Part shown: positions 1 to 13,500 of the stretch, piece by piece | Layout: the number at the start of each line of letters is the position of its first letter | How positions within the stretch are numbered: the stretch's first letter is position 1 | From: Siphonodentalium dalli | Lineage: Eukaryota > Mollusca > Scaphopoda > Gadilida > Siphonodentaliidae | Reading direction: 5' to 3' | Assembly: GCA_032622095.1 (NCBI GenBank) | Contig: CP136067.1 | Location: forward strand, 92,556,707-92,620,706 | DNA: 64,000 nucleotides | Position numbers and translations under genes: made by a program | The notes under the pieces: model-generated | The model's database searches: none | What the model saw: only the letters and a program-made list of their open reading frames with translations | What the model was told of the DNA's origin: nothing

Positions 1-880
1 TTAGTTAACTGCAATGGGTGTCCTTTTTGTCACGTCCTGTGGCAACCACATGGGCTAGAGGGGTACGGTTTTCGGTTTTTATAGTATAATCGCGGTGGGC
101 CACACTACCGCATCGTTTATTTTGTCTAATCGATCCATAAATATAGAAACTGCAATGGGTGTCCAGTTTGCCACCTCCTGTGTCAACCGCATGGGCCAGA
201 GGGGTGCGCTTTTCGTTCTTTGTAACATAACTTGAGGTGGGCTACTATGCCGCACGTTTTGTCACAATCGGTCCTTGAATGTCGAAACGTCAATGGGTAC
301 CCTTTTTTCCACCTCCGGGTACCTTTTTTGCCACCCACGGGCTAGATGGGTGCGCTTTTCGGTTTTTATAGTATAATTTTTGGTGGGCCACCAACTGCGC
401 CGTTTATTTTGTCAACATTGGTCTATAAATACCGAAACGGCATTAGATATCCGTTTCGCCATCTCCTGTGGCAACAGCTCGGGCTAGAATGGTGTGGTTT
501 TCGGTTTTCCAACATAATTTGAGGTGGGCTACCATACCTCACCGTTTATTTTGACCCAATCGATCCATACATATCGAAACGGCAATGGATGCCCTTTTTG
601 CCACCTCCTGTGGCAGCCGCACGGGAATAGAGGAGGTGTGGTTTTCGGTTTTATAGTATAATTTGGTGCGGGCCACCCAACTGCGCCGTTTATTTTATCA
701 AAATTGGTCCATAAATACCGAAACGGCATTTGATATCCGTTTTGCCATCTTCTGGGCCAACCGCACTGGCTAGATGGATGCGGATTTCGGTTTTTCTAAT
801 ATAAATTGAGGTGGGCTACCATACCGCACCGTTTATTTTGGCACAATCGAGGTGCGGTTTTCGGTTTTTCTATCGTTTAA
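1..880 (+). repeat. ~144-bp monomer array (module a)
   Basis: The phrase GAAACGGCAATGG and variants recur at about 146, 284, 434, 576 and 720. Each monomer continues through a GGGCTAGA motif, GTGCGGTTTTCGGTTTT and CCGTTTATTTTGTC. The same monomer lies in reverse orientation at 3680-3927, 6085-6332 and 10170-10417, so each unit junction is an inverted-then-direct arrangement. Further direct copies start at 4086, 6492 and 10577. No protein is encoded. Confidence 0.9.
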
Positions 881-1030
881 TCTTGACCACATGATTTAAC
901 ACGGGTACCCATGCATTATATAAAAGTGGTATTATAAGAATTGAGTTGATATTCTAATGCCATTCACTATATTTAGCTCAACTTACTTTTGTAAGTTTGA
1001 GCTTTTGCCATGGCTTGGCGTCCGTCATCC

Positions 1031-1092
1031 GTGTGTGCGTGTGTGCGTGTGTGCGTGTGTTCGTGTGTGCGTGTGTGCGTGTGTGCGTGTGT
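1031..1092. repeat. (GTGTGTGC)n microsatellite
   Basis: A run of GTGTGTGC units with one GTGTGTTC variant. Identical tracts occur at 5117-5178, 7522-7583 and 11607-11668, once per macrosatellite unit. Alternating purine/pyrimidine sequence of this kind can adopt Z-DNA. Confidence 0.95.
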
Positions 1093-1100
1093 CCGTCAAC

Positions 1101-3307
1101 AATTTCCTTTGGCGCGGGCTACAGGTCGTACCTTTGGTCTGATCTTTATGAAATTTGTCATGAATGTTGACATTGACATGTAGATGGGAACGAGTCATTT
1201 TGGGGTCATTCGGCCAAAAAAACATGGCCGCTGGTGGCCATTTTGGATTTCAAAATTCAATCCATTGGCGCGGGCTACAGGTCGTGCTGTTCGTCTGATC
1301 ATTATGAAATTTGTCATGGATGTTAATATTGACATGTAGATGGGAACGAGTCATTTTGGGGTCGTTCGGCCAAAAAACATGGCCGCTGGCAGCCATCTTG
1401 GATTTTACTCTCTGCATGACTAAATCCATTGGCGCGGGGCTACAGGTCGTGCTGTTCGTCTGATCATTATGAAATTTGTCATGGATGTTAACAATGACAT
1501 GTAGATGGGAACGAGTGATTTTGGGGTTGTTCGGCCAAAAAACATGGCCGCCAGCAGCCATCATGGATTTTACTCTTTGCATGACTAAATCCTTTGGCGC
1601 GGGCTACAGGTCGTACCTATGGTCTGATCTTTATGAATTTTGTCATGAATGTTGACATTGACATGTAGATGGGAACGAGTCATTTTGGGGTCATTCTGCC
1701 AAAAAAACATAGACGCTGGTGGCCATTTTGGATTTCAAAATGCAATCCATTGGCGCGGGCTACAGGTCGTGCTGTTCGTCTGATCATTATGAAATTTGTC
1801 ATGGATGTTAATATTGACATGTAGATGGGAACGAGTGATTTTGGGGTCGTTCAGCCAAAAAACATGGCCGCCAGCAGCCATCTTGGATTTTACTCTTTGC
1901 ATGACTAAATTCTTTGGCGCGGGCTACAGGTTGTAGCTTTGGTCAGAACTTCATGAAATTTGTCATGGATGTTAACAATGACATGTAGATGGGAACGAGT
2001 CATTTTGGGGTCATTCGGCCAAAAAACATGGCCGCCAGCAACCATCTTGGATTTTACTCTTTGCATGACTAAATCCTTTGGCACGGGTTACAGGTCGTAC
2101 CTTTGGTCTGACCTTTATGAAATTTGTCATGGATATTGATATTGACATGTATATGGGAACGAGTCATTTTGGGGTCATACGGCCAAAAAACATGGCCGCT
2201 GGCAGCCATCTTGGATTTTACTCTTTGCATGACTAAATCCTTTGGCGCAGGCTACAGGTCGTAGTTTTGATCAGAACTTCATGAAATTTGTCATGGATGT
2301 TAACAATGACATGTAGATGGGAACGAGGGATTTTGGGGTCGTTCGGCCGAAAAACATGGCCGCCAGCAGCCATCTTGGATTTTACTATTTGCATGACTAA
2401 ATCGTTGGGTGCGGGCTACAGGTCGTACCTTTGGTCTGATCTTTATGAAATTTGTCATGAATGTTGACATTGACATGTAGATGGGAACGAGTGATTTTGG
2501 GGTCATTCGGCCAAAAAACATGGCCGCTGGCAGCCATCTTGGATTTCAAGATTCAATCCATTGGCGCGGGCTACAGGTCGTACTGTTCGTCTGATCATCA
2601 TGAAATTTGTCATTGATGTTAATAATGACATGTAGATGGGATCGAGTCGTTTTGGGGTCATTCGGTCAAAAACATGGCCGCCAGCAGCCATCTTGGATTT
2701 TACTCTTTGCATGACTAAATCCTTTGGTGTGGGCTACAGGTCGTAGCTTTGGTCAGATGGTCATGAAATTTGTCATGAATTATAACAATGACATTTAGAT
2801 GGGAACGAGTCGTTTTGGGGTCATTCGGTCAGAAAACATGGCCACCAGCATTTTACTCTTTGCATGACTAAATCCTTTGGCGTGGGCTACATGTCATACC
2901 TTTGGTCTGATCTTTATTAAATTTGTCATGGATGTTAACACTGACATGTAGATGGGAACGAGTTGTACCTTTGGTCTAATCTTTATGAAATTTGTCATGA
3001 ATGTTGACATTGACATGTAGATGGGAACGAATCATTGTAGGGTCATTCGGCCAAATAACATGGCTGCCAGCGGCCATCTTGGATTTCAAAATTCAATCCA
3101 TTGGCGCGGTCTACAGGTCGTACTGTTCGTCTGATCATTATGAAATTTGTAGGTCGTAGCTTTGGTCAGATCTTCATAAAATTTGTCATGGATGTTAACA
3201 ATTATACGTAGATGGGAACGAGTCCTTTTGGGGTCAATTGGTAAAAAAAAATGGCCACCAGCAGCCATCTTGTATCTTACTCTTTGCATCACTAAATCCT
3301 TTGGCGC
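1101..3307 (+). repeat. ~164-bp minisatellite array (module c)
   Basis: Monomer phrases: TTGGCGCGGGCTACAGGTCG, then TTTGTCATGGATGTTAACA, GACATGTAGATGGGAACGAG, CATGGCCGCCAGCAGCCATC. Starts at 1265, 1429 and 1594 give a period of 164-165 bp. Two ends alternate: GATTTCAAAATTCAATCCA and TTACTCTTTGCATGACTAAA, suggesting a dimeric higher-order repeat. Further arrays are at 5187-5710, 7592-9797 and 11677-14590. The many 60-110 aa ORFs on both strands are this monomer in translation. Confidence 0.93.
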
Positions 3308-3373
3308 AGGTTAGACATTTCAATTAGCACCTTTCCTATTCCTCCATTTACTGTCAACCATTAAATTATTCCC

Positions 3374-3649
3374 CTACCTAAGTTGAGCTACAGTGTCATT
3401 GACACTTTCATATAACAAACAGTGAATACCATTGTTTTTCACGAGAGCAACTAAACTATCAATTGAAGGATATGTTACATGTATTTGTTCATCTAAATAT
3501 GAATCTTTCGGAACTCGGCTATTATCTGAAGTGCCTTCGGGGAGACTTAAATCCAAACTTATGCGTCTCTCCGTAAAATCTGTCTTATCCACTGTATTCA
3601 AAGGTGATAAAAACATCGATTTGAAGTGACACATTTCACCCAAGTTATG
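3374..3649 (-). pseudogene. Reverse-transcriptase fragment (DIRS-like), unit 1 copy
   Basis: An open stretch of about 90 codons on the minus strand. It reads SPLNTV, ERRISLDLSLPEGTS, PKDSYLDEQIHVTYPS and DSLVALVKNNGIHCLLY. This matches the pattern I know from the fingers/palm start of tyrosine-recombinase (DIRS-type) retrotransposon RTs: a W/RRxIxDLSxPxGxSVN block, then DxLVxLVKxxGxxCLLYK just before catalytic motif A (DLSRAYRQ). Motif A itself is not intact; after LLY the reading degrades and ends near AQLR followed by a stop. The first ~30 residues of the surrounding ORF are translated 144-bp monomer, not RT. Family assignment is by memory of pattern and is moderate. Confidence 0.5.
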
Positions 3650-4085
3650 TTGCCGCAGTAGGTGGCAACCAGGATACCCATTGTCGTTTAGGTATTTGTT
3701 GGCCGATTTTGACCAAATAAATGGTGTAGTGGTGTGGCCCACCGCAAACTATACTACAAAAACTGAAAACCGCACCTCTTCAGCGCGTGTGATTGCCACT
3801 GGAGGTCACAAAAAGGGCACCCAACGCCGTTTCCGTATTTATGGACCGAATGTGATAGCGTGGCCCATCCAACGTTATGTTAGAAAAACCGAAAACCGCA
3901 CCCTTCTAGCCCGTGTTGTTGCCCTAAAACTGAAACGGCAATGGGTGTCACTTTTACCACCTCATGTGGCAACCACAAGGGATAGAAGGGTGCGGTTTTC
4001 GGTTTGGATAGTATAACTTGGAATGGATCACCCTATCGCACGGTTTATTTGGTCAAAATCTGTCTACATGAATATATACCGAAAT

Positions 4086-6491
4086 TTAGTTAACTGCAAT
4101 GGGTGTCCTTTTTGTCACGTCCTGTGGCAACCACATGGGCTAGAGGGGTACGGTTTTCGGTTTTTATAGTATAATCGCGGTGGGCCACACTACCGCATCG
4201 TTTATTTTGTCTAATCGATCCATAAATATAGAAACTGCAATGGGTGTCCAGTTTGCCACCTCCTGTGTCAACCGCATGGGCCAGAGGGGTGCGCTTTTCG
4301 TTCTTTGTAACATAACTTGAGGTGGGCTACTATGCCGCACGTTTTGTCACAATCGGTCCTTGAATGTCGAAACGTCAATGGGTACCCTTTTTTCCACCTC
4401 CGGGTACCTTTTTTGCCACCCACGGGCTAGATGGGTGCGCTTTTTCGGTTTTTATAGTATAATTTTTGGTGGGCCACCAACTGCGCCGTTTATTTTGTCA
4501 ACATTGGTCTATAAATACCGAAACGGCATTAGATATCCGTTTCGCCATCTCCTGTGGCAACAGCTCGGGCTAGAATGGTGTGGTTTTCGGTTTTCCAACA
4601 TAATTTGAGGTGGGCTACCATACCTCACCGTTTATTTTGACCCAATCGATCCATACATATCGAAACGGCAATGGATGCCCTTTTTGCCACCTCCTGTGGC
4701 AGCCGCACGGGAATAGAGGAGGTGTGGTTTTCGGTTTTATAGTATAATTTGGTGCGGGCCACCCAACTGCGCCGTTTATTTTATCAAAATTGGTCCATAA
4801 ATACCGAAACGGCATTTGATATCCGTTTTGCCATCTTCTGGGCCAACCGCACTGGCTAGATGGATGCGGATTTCGGTTTTTCTAATATAAATTGAGGTGG
4901 GCTACCATACCGCACCGTTTATTTTGGCACAATCGAGGTGCGGTTTTCGGTTTTTCTATCGTTTAATCTTGACCACATGATTTAACACGGGTACCCATGC
5001 ATTATATAAAAGTGGTATTATAAGAATTGAGTTGATATTCTAATGCCATTCACTATATTTAGCTCAACTTACTTTTGTAAGTTTGAGCTTTTGCCATGGC
5101 TTGGCGTCCGTCGTCCGTGTGTGCGTGTGTGCGTGTGTGCGTGTGTTCGTGTGTGCGTGTGTGCGTGTGTGCGTGTGTCCGTCAACAATTTCCTTTGGCG
5201 CGGGCTACAGGTCGTACCTTTGGTCTGATCTTTATGAAATTTGTCATGAATGTTGACATTGACATGTAGATGGGAACGAGTCATTTTGGGGTCATTCGGC
5301 CAAAAAAACATGGCCGCTGGTGGCCATTTTGGATTTCAAAATTCAATCCATTGGCGCGGGCTACAGGTCGTGCTGTTCGTCTGATCATTATGAAATTTGT
5401 CATGAATGTTGACATTGACATGTAGATGGGAACGAATCATTGTAGGGTCATTCGGCCAAATAACATGGCTGCCAGCGGCCATCTTGGATTTCAAAATTCA
5501 ATCCATTGGCGCGGTCTACAGGTCGTACTGTTCGTCTGATCATTATGAAATTTGTAGGTCGTAGCTTTGGTCAGATCTTCATAAAATTTGTCATGGATGT
5601 TAACAATTATACGTAGATGGGAACGAGTCCTTTTGGGGTCAATTGGTAAAAAAAAATGGCCACCAGCAGCCATCTTGTATCTTACTCTTTGCATCACTAA
5701 ATCCTTTGGCGCAGGTTAGACATTTCAATTAGCACCTTTCCTATTCCTCCATTTACTGTCAACCATTAAATTATTCCCCTACCTAAGTTGAGCTACAGTG
5801 TCATTGACACTTTCATATAACAAACAGTGAATACCATTGTTTTTCACGAGAGCAACTAAACTATCAATTGAAGGATATGTTACATGTATTTGTTCATCTA
5901 AATATGAATCTTTCGGAACTCGGCTATTATCTGAAGTGCCTTCGGGGAGACTTAAATCCAAACTTATGCGTCTCTCCGTAAAATCTGTCTTATCCACTGT
6001 ATTCAAAGGTGATAAAAACATCGATTTGAAGTGACACATTTCACCCAAGTTATGTTGCCGCAGTAGGTGGCAACCAGGATACCCATTGTCGTTTAGGTAT
6101 TTGTTGGCCGATTTTGACCAAATAAATGGTGTAGTGGTGTGGCCCACCGCAAACTATACTACAAAAACTGAAAACCGCACCTCTTCAGCGCGTGTGATTG
6201 CCACTGGAGGTCACAAAAAGGGCACCCAACGCCGTTTCCGTATTTATGGACCGAATGTGATAGCGTGGCCCATCCAACGTTATGTTAGAAAAACCGAAAA
6301 CCGCACCCTTCTAGCCCGTGTTGTTGCCCTAAATACTGAAACGGCAATGGGTGTCACTTTTACCACCTCATGTGGCAACCACAAGGGATAGAAGGGTGCG
6401 GTTTTCGGTTTGGATAGTATAACTTGGAATGGATCACCCTATCGCACGGTTTATTTGGTCAAAATCTGTCTACATGAATATATACCGAAAT
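4086..6491. repeat. Macrosatellite unit 2, internally deleted (2,406 bp)
   Basis: Same order of modules as unit 1, but about 1.68 kb of the 164-bp monomer array is missing. The junction is near 5400, where sequence equivalent to about 1315 of unit 1 continues as sequence equivalent to about 2998. Both sides share the monomer phrase GAAATTTGTCATG, so unequal recombination between monomers is the simplest cause. There is one extra T near 4441. The RT fragment and inverted monomers at the right end are retained. Confidence 0.93.
5779..6054 (-). pseudogene. Reverse-transcriptase fragment, unit 2 copy
   Basis: The deduced protein is identical to the unit 1 copy, so the fragment was already broken before the macrosatellite amplified. 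It cannot be active. Confidence 0.5.
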
Positions 6492-9400
6492 TTAGTTAAC
6501 TGCAATGGGTGTCCTTTTTGTCACGTCCTGTGGCAACCACATGGGCTAGAGGGGTACGGTTTTCGGTTTTTATAGTATAATCGCGGTGGGCCACACTACC
6601 GCATCGTTTATTTTGTCTAATCGATCCATAAATATAGAAACTGCAATGGGTGTCCAGTTTGCCACCTCCTGTGTCAACCGCATGGGCCAGAGGGGTGCGC
6701 TTTTCGTTCTTTGTAACATAACTTGAGGTGGGCTACTATGCCGCACGTTTTGTCACAATCGGTCCTTGAATGTCGAAACGTCAATGGGTACCCTTTTTTC
6801 CACCTCCGGGTACCTTTTTTGCCACCCACGGGCTAGATGGGTGCGCTTTTCGGTTTTTATAGTATAATTTTTGGTGGGCCACCAACTGCGCCGTTTATTT
6901 TGTCAACATTGGTCTATAAATACCGAAACGGCATTAGATATCCGTTTCGCCATCTCCTGTGGCAACAGCTCGGGCTAGAATGGTGTGGTTTTCGGTTTTC
7001 CAACATAATTTGAGGTGGGCTACCATACCTCACCGTTTATTTTGACCCAATCGATCCATACATATCGAAACGGCAATGGATGCCCTTTTTGCCACCTCCT
7101 GTGGCAGCCGCACGGGAATAGAGGAGGTGTGGTTTTCGGTTTTATAGTATAATTTGGTGCGGGCCACCCAACTGCGCCGTTTATTTTATCAAAATTGGTC
7201 CATAAATACCGAAACGGCATTTGATATCCGTTTTGCCATCTTCTGGGCCAACCGCACTGGCTAGATGGATGCGGATTTCGGTTTTTCTAATATAAATTGA
7301 GGTGGGCTACCATACCGCACCGTTTATTTTGGCACAATCGAGGTGCGGTTTTCGGTTTTTCTATCGTTTAATCTTGACCACATGATTTAACACGGGTACC
7401 CATGCATTATATAAAAGTGGTATTATAAGAATTGAGTTGATATTCTAATGCCATTCACTATATTTAGCTCAACTTACTTTTGTAAGTTTGAGCTTTTGCC
7501 ATGGCTTGGCGTCCGTCATCCGTGTGTGCGTGTGTGCGTGTGTGCGTGTGTTCGTGTGTGCGTGTGTGCGTGTGTGCGTGTGTCCGTCAACAATTTCCTT
7601 TGGCGCGGGCTACAGGTCGTACCTTTGGTCTGATCTTTATGAAATTTGTCATGAATGTTGACATTGACATGTAGATGGGAACGAGTCATTTTGGGGTCAT
7701 TCGGCCAAAAAAACATGGCCGCTGGTGGCCATTTTGGATTTCAAAATTCAATCCATTGGCGCGGGCTACAGGTCGTGCTGTTCGTCTGATCATTATGAAA
7801 TTTGTCATGGATGTTAATATTGACATGTAGATGGGAACGAGTCATTTTGGGGTCGTTCGGCCAAAAAACATGGCCGCTGGCAGCCATCTTGGATTTTACT
7901 CTCTGCATGACTAAATCCATTGGCGCGGGCTACAGGTCGTGCTGTTCGTCTGATCATTATGAAATTTGTCATGGATGTTAACAATGACATGTAGATGGGA
8001 ACGAGTGATTTTGGGGTTGTTCGGCCAAAAAACATGGCCGCCAGCAGCCATCATGGATTTTACTCTTTGCATGACTAAATCCTTTGGCGCGGGCTACAGG
8101 TCGTACCTATGGTCTGATCTTTATGAATTTTGTCATGAATGTTGACATTGACATGTAGATGGGAACGAGTCATTTTGGGGTCATTCTGCCAAAAAAACAT
8201 AGCCGCTGGTGGCCATTTTGGATTTCAAAATGCAATCCATTGGCGCGGGCTACAGGTCGTGCTGTTCGTCTGATCATTATGAAATTTGTCATGGATGTTA
8301 ATATTGACATGTAGATGGGAACGAGTGATTTTGGGGTCGTTCAGCCAAAAAACATGGCCGCCAGCAGCCATCTTGGATTTTACTCTTTGCATGACTAAAT
8401 TCTTTGGCGCGGGCTACAGGTTGTAGCTTTGGTCAGAACTTCATGAAATTTGTCATGGATGTTAACAATGACATGTAGATGGGAACGAGTCATTTTGGGG
8501 TCATTCGGCCAAAAAACATGGCCGCCAGCAACCATCTTGGATTTTACTCTTTGCATGACTAAATCCTTTGGCACGGGTTACAGGTCGTACCTTTGGTCTG
8601 ACCTTTATGAAATTTGTCATGGATATTGATATTGACATGTATATGGGAACGAGTCATTTTGGGGTCATACGGCCAAAAAACATGGCCGCTGGCAGCCATC
8701 TTGGATTTTACTCTTTGCATGACTAAATCCTTTGGCGCAGGCTACAGGTCGTAGTTTTGATCAGAACTTCATGAAATTTGTCATGGATGTTAACAATGAC
8801 ATGTAGATGGGAACGAGGGATTTTGGGGTCGTTCGGCCGAAAAACATGGCCGCCAGCAGCCATCTTGGATTTTACTATTTGCATGACTAAATCGTTGGGT
8901 GCGGGCTACAGGTCGTACCTTTGGTCTGATCTTTATGAAATTTGTCATGAATGTTGACATTGACATGTAGATGGGAACGAGTGATTTTGGGGTCATTCGG
9001 CCAAAAAACATGGCCGCTGGCAGCCATCTTGGATTTCAAGATTCAATCCATTGGCGCGGGCTACAGGTCGTACTGTTCGTCTGATCATCATGAAATTTGT
9101 CATTGATGTTAATAATGACATGTAGATGGGATCGAGTCGTTTTGGGGTCATTCGGTCAAAAACATGGCCGCCAGCAGCCATCTTGGATTTTACTCTTTGC
9201 ATGACTAAATCCTTTGGTGTGGGCTACAGGTCGTAGCTTTGGTCAGATGGTCATGAAATTTGTCATGAATTATAACAATGACATTTAGATGGGAACGAGT
9301 CGTTTTGGGGTCATTCGGTCAGAAAACATGGCCACCAGCATTTTACTCTTTGCATGACTAAATCCTTTGGCGTGGGCTACATGTCATACCTTTGGTCTGA

Positions 9401-10576
9401 TCTTTATTAAATTTGTCATGGATGTTAACACTGACATGTAGATGGGAACGAGTTGTACCTTTGGTCTAATCTTTATGAAATTTGTCATGAATGTTGACAT
9501 TGACATGTAGATGGGAACGAATCATTGTAGGGTCATTCGGCCAAATAACATGGCTGCCAGCGGCCATCTTGGATTTCAAAATTCAATCCATTGGCGCGGT
9601 CTACAGGTCGTACTGTTCGTCTGATCATTATGAAATTTGTAGGTCGTAGCTTTGGTCAGATCTTCATAAAATTTGTCATGGATGTTAACAATTATACGTA
9701 GATGGGAACGAGTCCTTTTGGGGTCAATTGGTAAAAAAAAATGGCCACCAGCAGCCATCTTGTATCTTACTCTTTGCATCACTAAATCCTTTGGCGCAGG
9801 TTAGACATTTCAATTAGCACCTTTCCTATTCCTCCATTTACTGTCAACCATTAAATTATTCCCCTACCTAAGTTGAGCTACAGTGTCATTGACACTTTCA
9901 TATAACAAACAGTGAATACCATTGTTTTTCACGAGAGCAACTAAACTATCAATTGAAGGATATGTTACATGTATTTGTTCATCTAAATATGAATCTTTCG
10001 GAACTCGGCTATTATCTGAAGTGCCTTCGGGGAGACTTAAATCCAAACTTATGCGTCTCTCCGTAAAATCTGTCTTATCCACTGTATTCAAAGGTGATAA
10101 AAACATCGATTTGAAGTGACACATTTCACCCAAGTTATGTTGCCGCAGTAGGTGGCAACCAGGATACCCATTGTCGTTTAGGTATTTGTTGGCCGATTTT
10201 GACCAAATAAATGGTGTAGTGGTGTGGCCCACCGCAAACTATACTACAAAAACTGAAAACCGCACCTCTTCAGCGCGTGTGATTGCCACTGGAGGTCACA
10301 AAAAGGGCACCCAACGCCGTTTCCGTATTTATGGACCGAATGTGATAGCGTGGCCCATCCAACGTTATGTTAGAAAAACCGAAAACCGCACCCTTCTAGC
10401 CCGTGTTGTTGCCCTAAATACTGAAACGGCAATGGGTGTCACTTTTACCACCTCATGTGGCAACCACAAGGGATAGAAGGGTGCGGTTTTCGGTTTGGAT
10501 AGTATAACTTGGAATGGATCACCCTATCGCACGGTTTATTTGGTCAAAATCTGTCTACATGAATATATACCGAAAT
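6492..10576. repeat. Macrosatellite unit 3 (4,085 bp)
   Basis: Full-length unit, nearly identical to unit 1 throughout at a constant offset of 6,490-6,491. It contains all modules: 144-bp monomers, GT/GC microsatellite (7522-7583), 164-bp monomers (7592-9797), RT fragment and inverted monomers. Confidence 0.95.
9864..10139 (-). pseudogene. Reverse-transcriptase fragment, unit 3 copy
   Basis: Third copy, with the same deduced protein as in units 1 and 2. The fourth unit keeps only its last ~60 bp (up to 14768). Confidence 0.5.
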
Positions 10577-13500
10577 TTAGTTAACTGCAATGGGTGTCCT
10601 TTTTGTCACGTCCTGTGGCAACCACATGGGCTAGAGGGGTACGGTTTTCGGTTTTTATAGTATAATCGCGGTGGGCCACACTACCGCATCGTTTATTTTG
10701 TCTAATCGATCCATAAATATAGAAACTGCAATGGGTGTCCAGTTTGCCACCTCCTGTGTCAACCGCATGGGCCAGAGGGGTGCGCTTTTCGTTCTTTGTA
10801 ACATAACTTGAGGTGGGCTACTATGCCGCACGTTTTGTCACAATCGGTCCTTGAATGTCGAAACGTCAATGGGTACCCTTTTTTCCACCTCCGGGTACCT
10901 TTTTTGCCACCCACGGGCTAGATGGGTGCGCTTTTCGGTTTTTATAGTATAATTTTTGGTGGGCCACCAACTGCGCCGTTTATTTTGTCAACATTGGTCT
11001 ATAAATACCGAAACGGCATTAGATATCCGTTTCGCCATCTCCTGTGGCAACAGCTCGGGCTAGAATGGTGTGGTTTTCGGTTTTCCAACATAATTTGAGG
11101 TGGGCTACCATACCTCACCGTTTATTTTGACCCAATCGATCCATACATATCGAAACGGCAATGGATGCCCTTTTTGCCACCTCCTGTGGCAGCCGCACGG
11201 GAATAGAGGAGGTGTGGTTTTCGGTTTTATAGTATAATTTGGTGCGGGCCACCCAACTGCGCCGTTTATTTTATCAAAATTGGTCCATAAATACCGAAAC
11301 GGCATTTGATATCCGTTTTGCCATCTTCTGGGCCAACCGCACTGGCTAGATGGATGCGGATTTCGGTTTTTCTAATATAAATTGAGGTGGGCTACCATAC
11401 CGCACCGTTTATTTTGGCACAATCGAGGTGCGGTTTTCGGTTTTTCTATCGTTTAATCTTGACCACATGATTTAACACGGGTACCCATGCATTATATAAA
11501 AGTGGTATTATAAGAATTGAGTTGATATTCTAATGCCATTCACTATATTTAGCTCAACTTACTTTTGTAAGTTTGAGCTTTTGCCATGGCTTGGCGTCCG
11601 TCGTCCGTGTGTGCGTGTGTGCGTGTGTGCGTGTGTTCGTGTGTGCGTGTGTGCGTGTGTGCGTGTGTCCGTCAACAATTTCCTTTGGCGCGGGCTACAG
11701 GTCGTACCTTTGGTCTGATCTTTATGAAATTTGTCATGAATGTTGACATTGACATGTAGATGGGAACGAGTCATTTTGGGGTCATTCGGCCAAAAAAACA
11801 TGGCCGCTGGTGGCCATTTTGGATTTCAAAATTCAATCCATTGGCGCGGGCTACAGGTCGTGCTGTTCGTCTGATCATTATGAAATTTGTCATGGATGTT
11901 AATATTGACATGTAGATGGGAACGAGTCATTTTGGGGTCGTTCGGCCAAAAAACATGGCCGCTGGCAGCCATCTTGGATTTTACTCTTTGCATGACTAAA
12001 TCCTTTGGCGCAGGCTACAGGTCGTAGTTTTGATCAGAACTTCATGAAATTTGTCATGGATGTTAACAATGACATGTAGATGGGAAACGAGTGATTTTGG
12101 GGTTGTTAGGCCAAAAAACATGGCCGCCAGCAGCCATCATGGATTTTACTCTTTGCATGACTAAATCCTTTGGCGCGGGCTACAGGTCGTACCTATGGTC
12201 TGATCTTTATGAATTTTGTCATGAATGTTGACATTGACATGTAGATGGGAACGAGTCATTTTGGGGTCATTCTGCCAAAAAAACATGGCCGCTGGTGGCC
12301 ATTTTGGATTTCAAAATTCAATCCATTGGCGCGGGCTACAGGTCGTGCTGTTCGTCTGATCATTATGAAATTTGTCATGGATGTTAATATTGACATGTAG
12401 ATGGGAACGAGTCATTTTGGGGTCGTTCGGCCAAAAAACATGGCCGCTGGCAGCCATCTTGGATTTTACTCTCTGCATGACTAAATCCTTTGGCGCAGGC
12501 TACAGGTCGTAGTTTTGATCAGAACTTCATGAAATTTGTCATGGATGTTAACAATGACATGTAGATGGGAACGAGTGATTTTGGGGTTGTTCGGCCAAAA
12601 AACATGGCCGCCAGCAGCCATCATGGATTTTACTCTTTGCATGACTAAATCCTTTGGCGCGGGCTACAGGTCGTACCTATGGTCTGATCTTTATGAATTT
12701 TGTCATGAATGTTGACATTGACATGTAGATGGGAACGAGTCATTTTGGGGTCATTCTGCCAAAAAAACATAGCCGCTGGTGGCCATTTTGGATTTCAAAA
12801 TGCAATCCATTGGCGCGGGCTACAGGTCGTGCTGTTCATCTGATCATTATGAAATTTGTCATGGATGTTAATATTGACATGTAGATGGGAACGAGTGATT
12901 TTGGGGTCGTTCAGCCAAAAAACATGGCCGCCAGCAGCCATCTTGGATTTTACTCTTTGCATGACTAAATTCTTTGGCGCGGGCTACAGGTTGTAGCTTT
13001 GGTCAGAACTTCATGAAATTTGTCATGGATGTTAACAATGACATGTAGATGGGAACGAGTCATTTTGGGGTCATTCGGCCAAAAAACATGGCCGCCAGCA
13101 ACCATCTTGGATTTTACTCTTTGCATGACTAAATCCTTTGGCACGGGTTACAGGTCGTACCTTTGGTCTGACCTTTATGAAATTTGTCATGGATATTGAT
13201 ATTGACATGTATATGGGAACGAGTCATTTTGGGGTCATACGGCCAAAATACATGGCCGCTGGCAGCCATCTTGGATTTTACTCTTTGCATGACTAAATCC
13301 TTTGGCGCAGGCTACAGGTCGTAGTTTTGATCAGAACTTCATGAAATTTGTCATGGATGTTAACAATGACATGTAGATGGGAATGATTGATTTTGGGGTT
13401 GTTCGGCCAAAAAACATTGCTGCCAGCAGCCATCATGGATTTTACTCTTTGCATGACTAAATCCTTTGGCGCGGGCTACAGGTCGTACCTATGGTCTGAT

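Larger units (their letters stand above)
1..4085. repeat. Macrosatellite unit 1 (~4,085 bp)
   Basis: First unit of a head-to-tail array; it begins at the window edge, so the array probably extends upstream. The unit restarts exactly at 4086, 6492 and 10577. Order inside: about six ~144-bp monomers (1-880), an A/T-rich spacer, a GT/GC microsatellite (1031-1092), about thirteen ~164-bp monomers (1101-3307), an RT fragment on the minus strand (3374-3649), then two ~144-bp monomers in inverted orientation (3680-3927) and one direct monomer leading into the next unit. Unit 1 and unit 3 differ at only a handful of positions that I could spot (an extra G near 1437, an A/C change near 1713, a missing T near 3928), so the amplification or homogenisation is very recent. 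Short ORFs here are monomer translations, not genes. Confidence 0.95.

Noticed and set aside
1031-1092. Direct repeats considered as a CRISPR array
   Set aside because: Microsatellites and minisatellites in a eukaryotic context; no unique spacers or cas genes.
1250-1582. 110-aa and similar ORFs rich in MAAGGHVFWPNDPK
   Set aside because: They repeat with the 164-bp monomer on both strands and simply translate the satellite.
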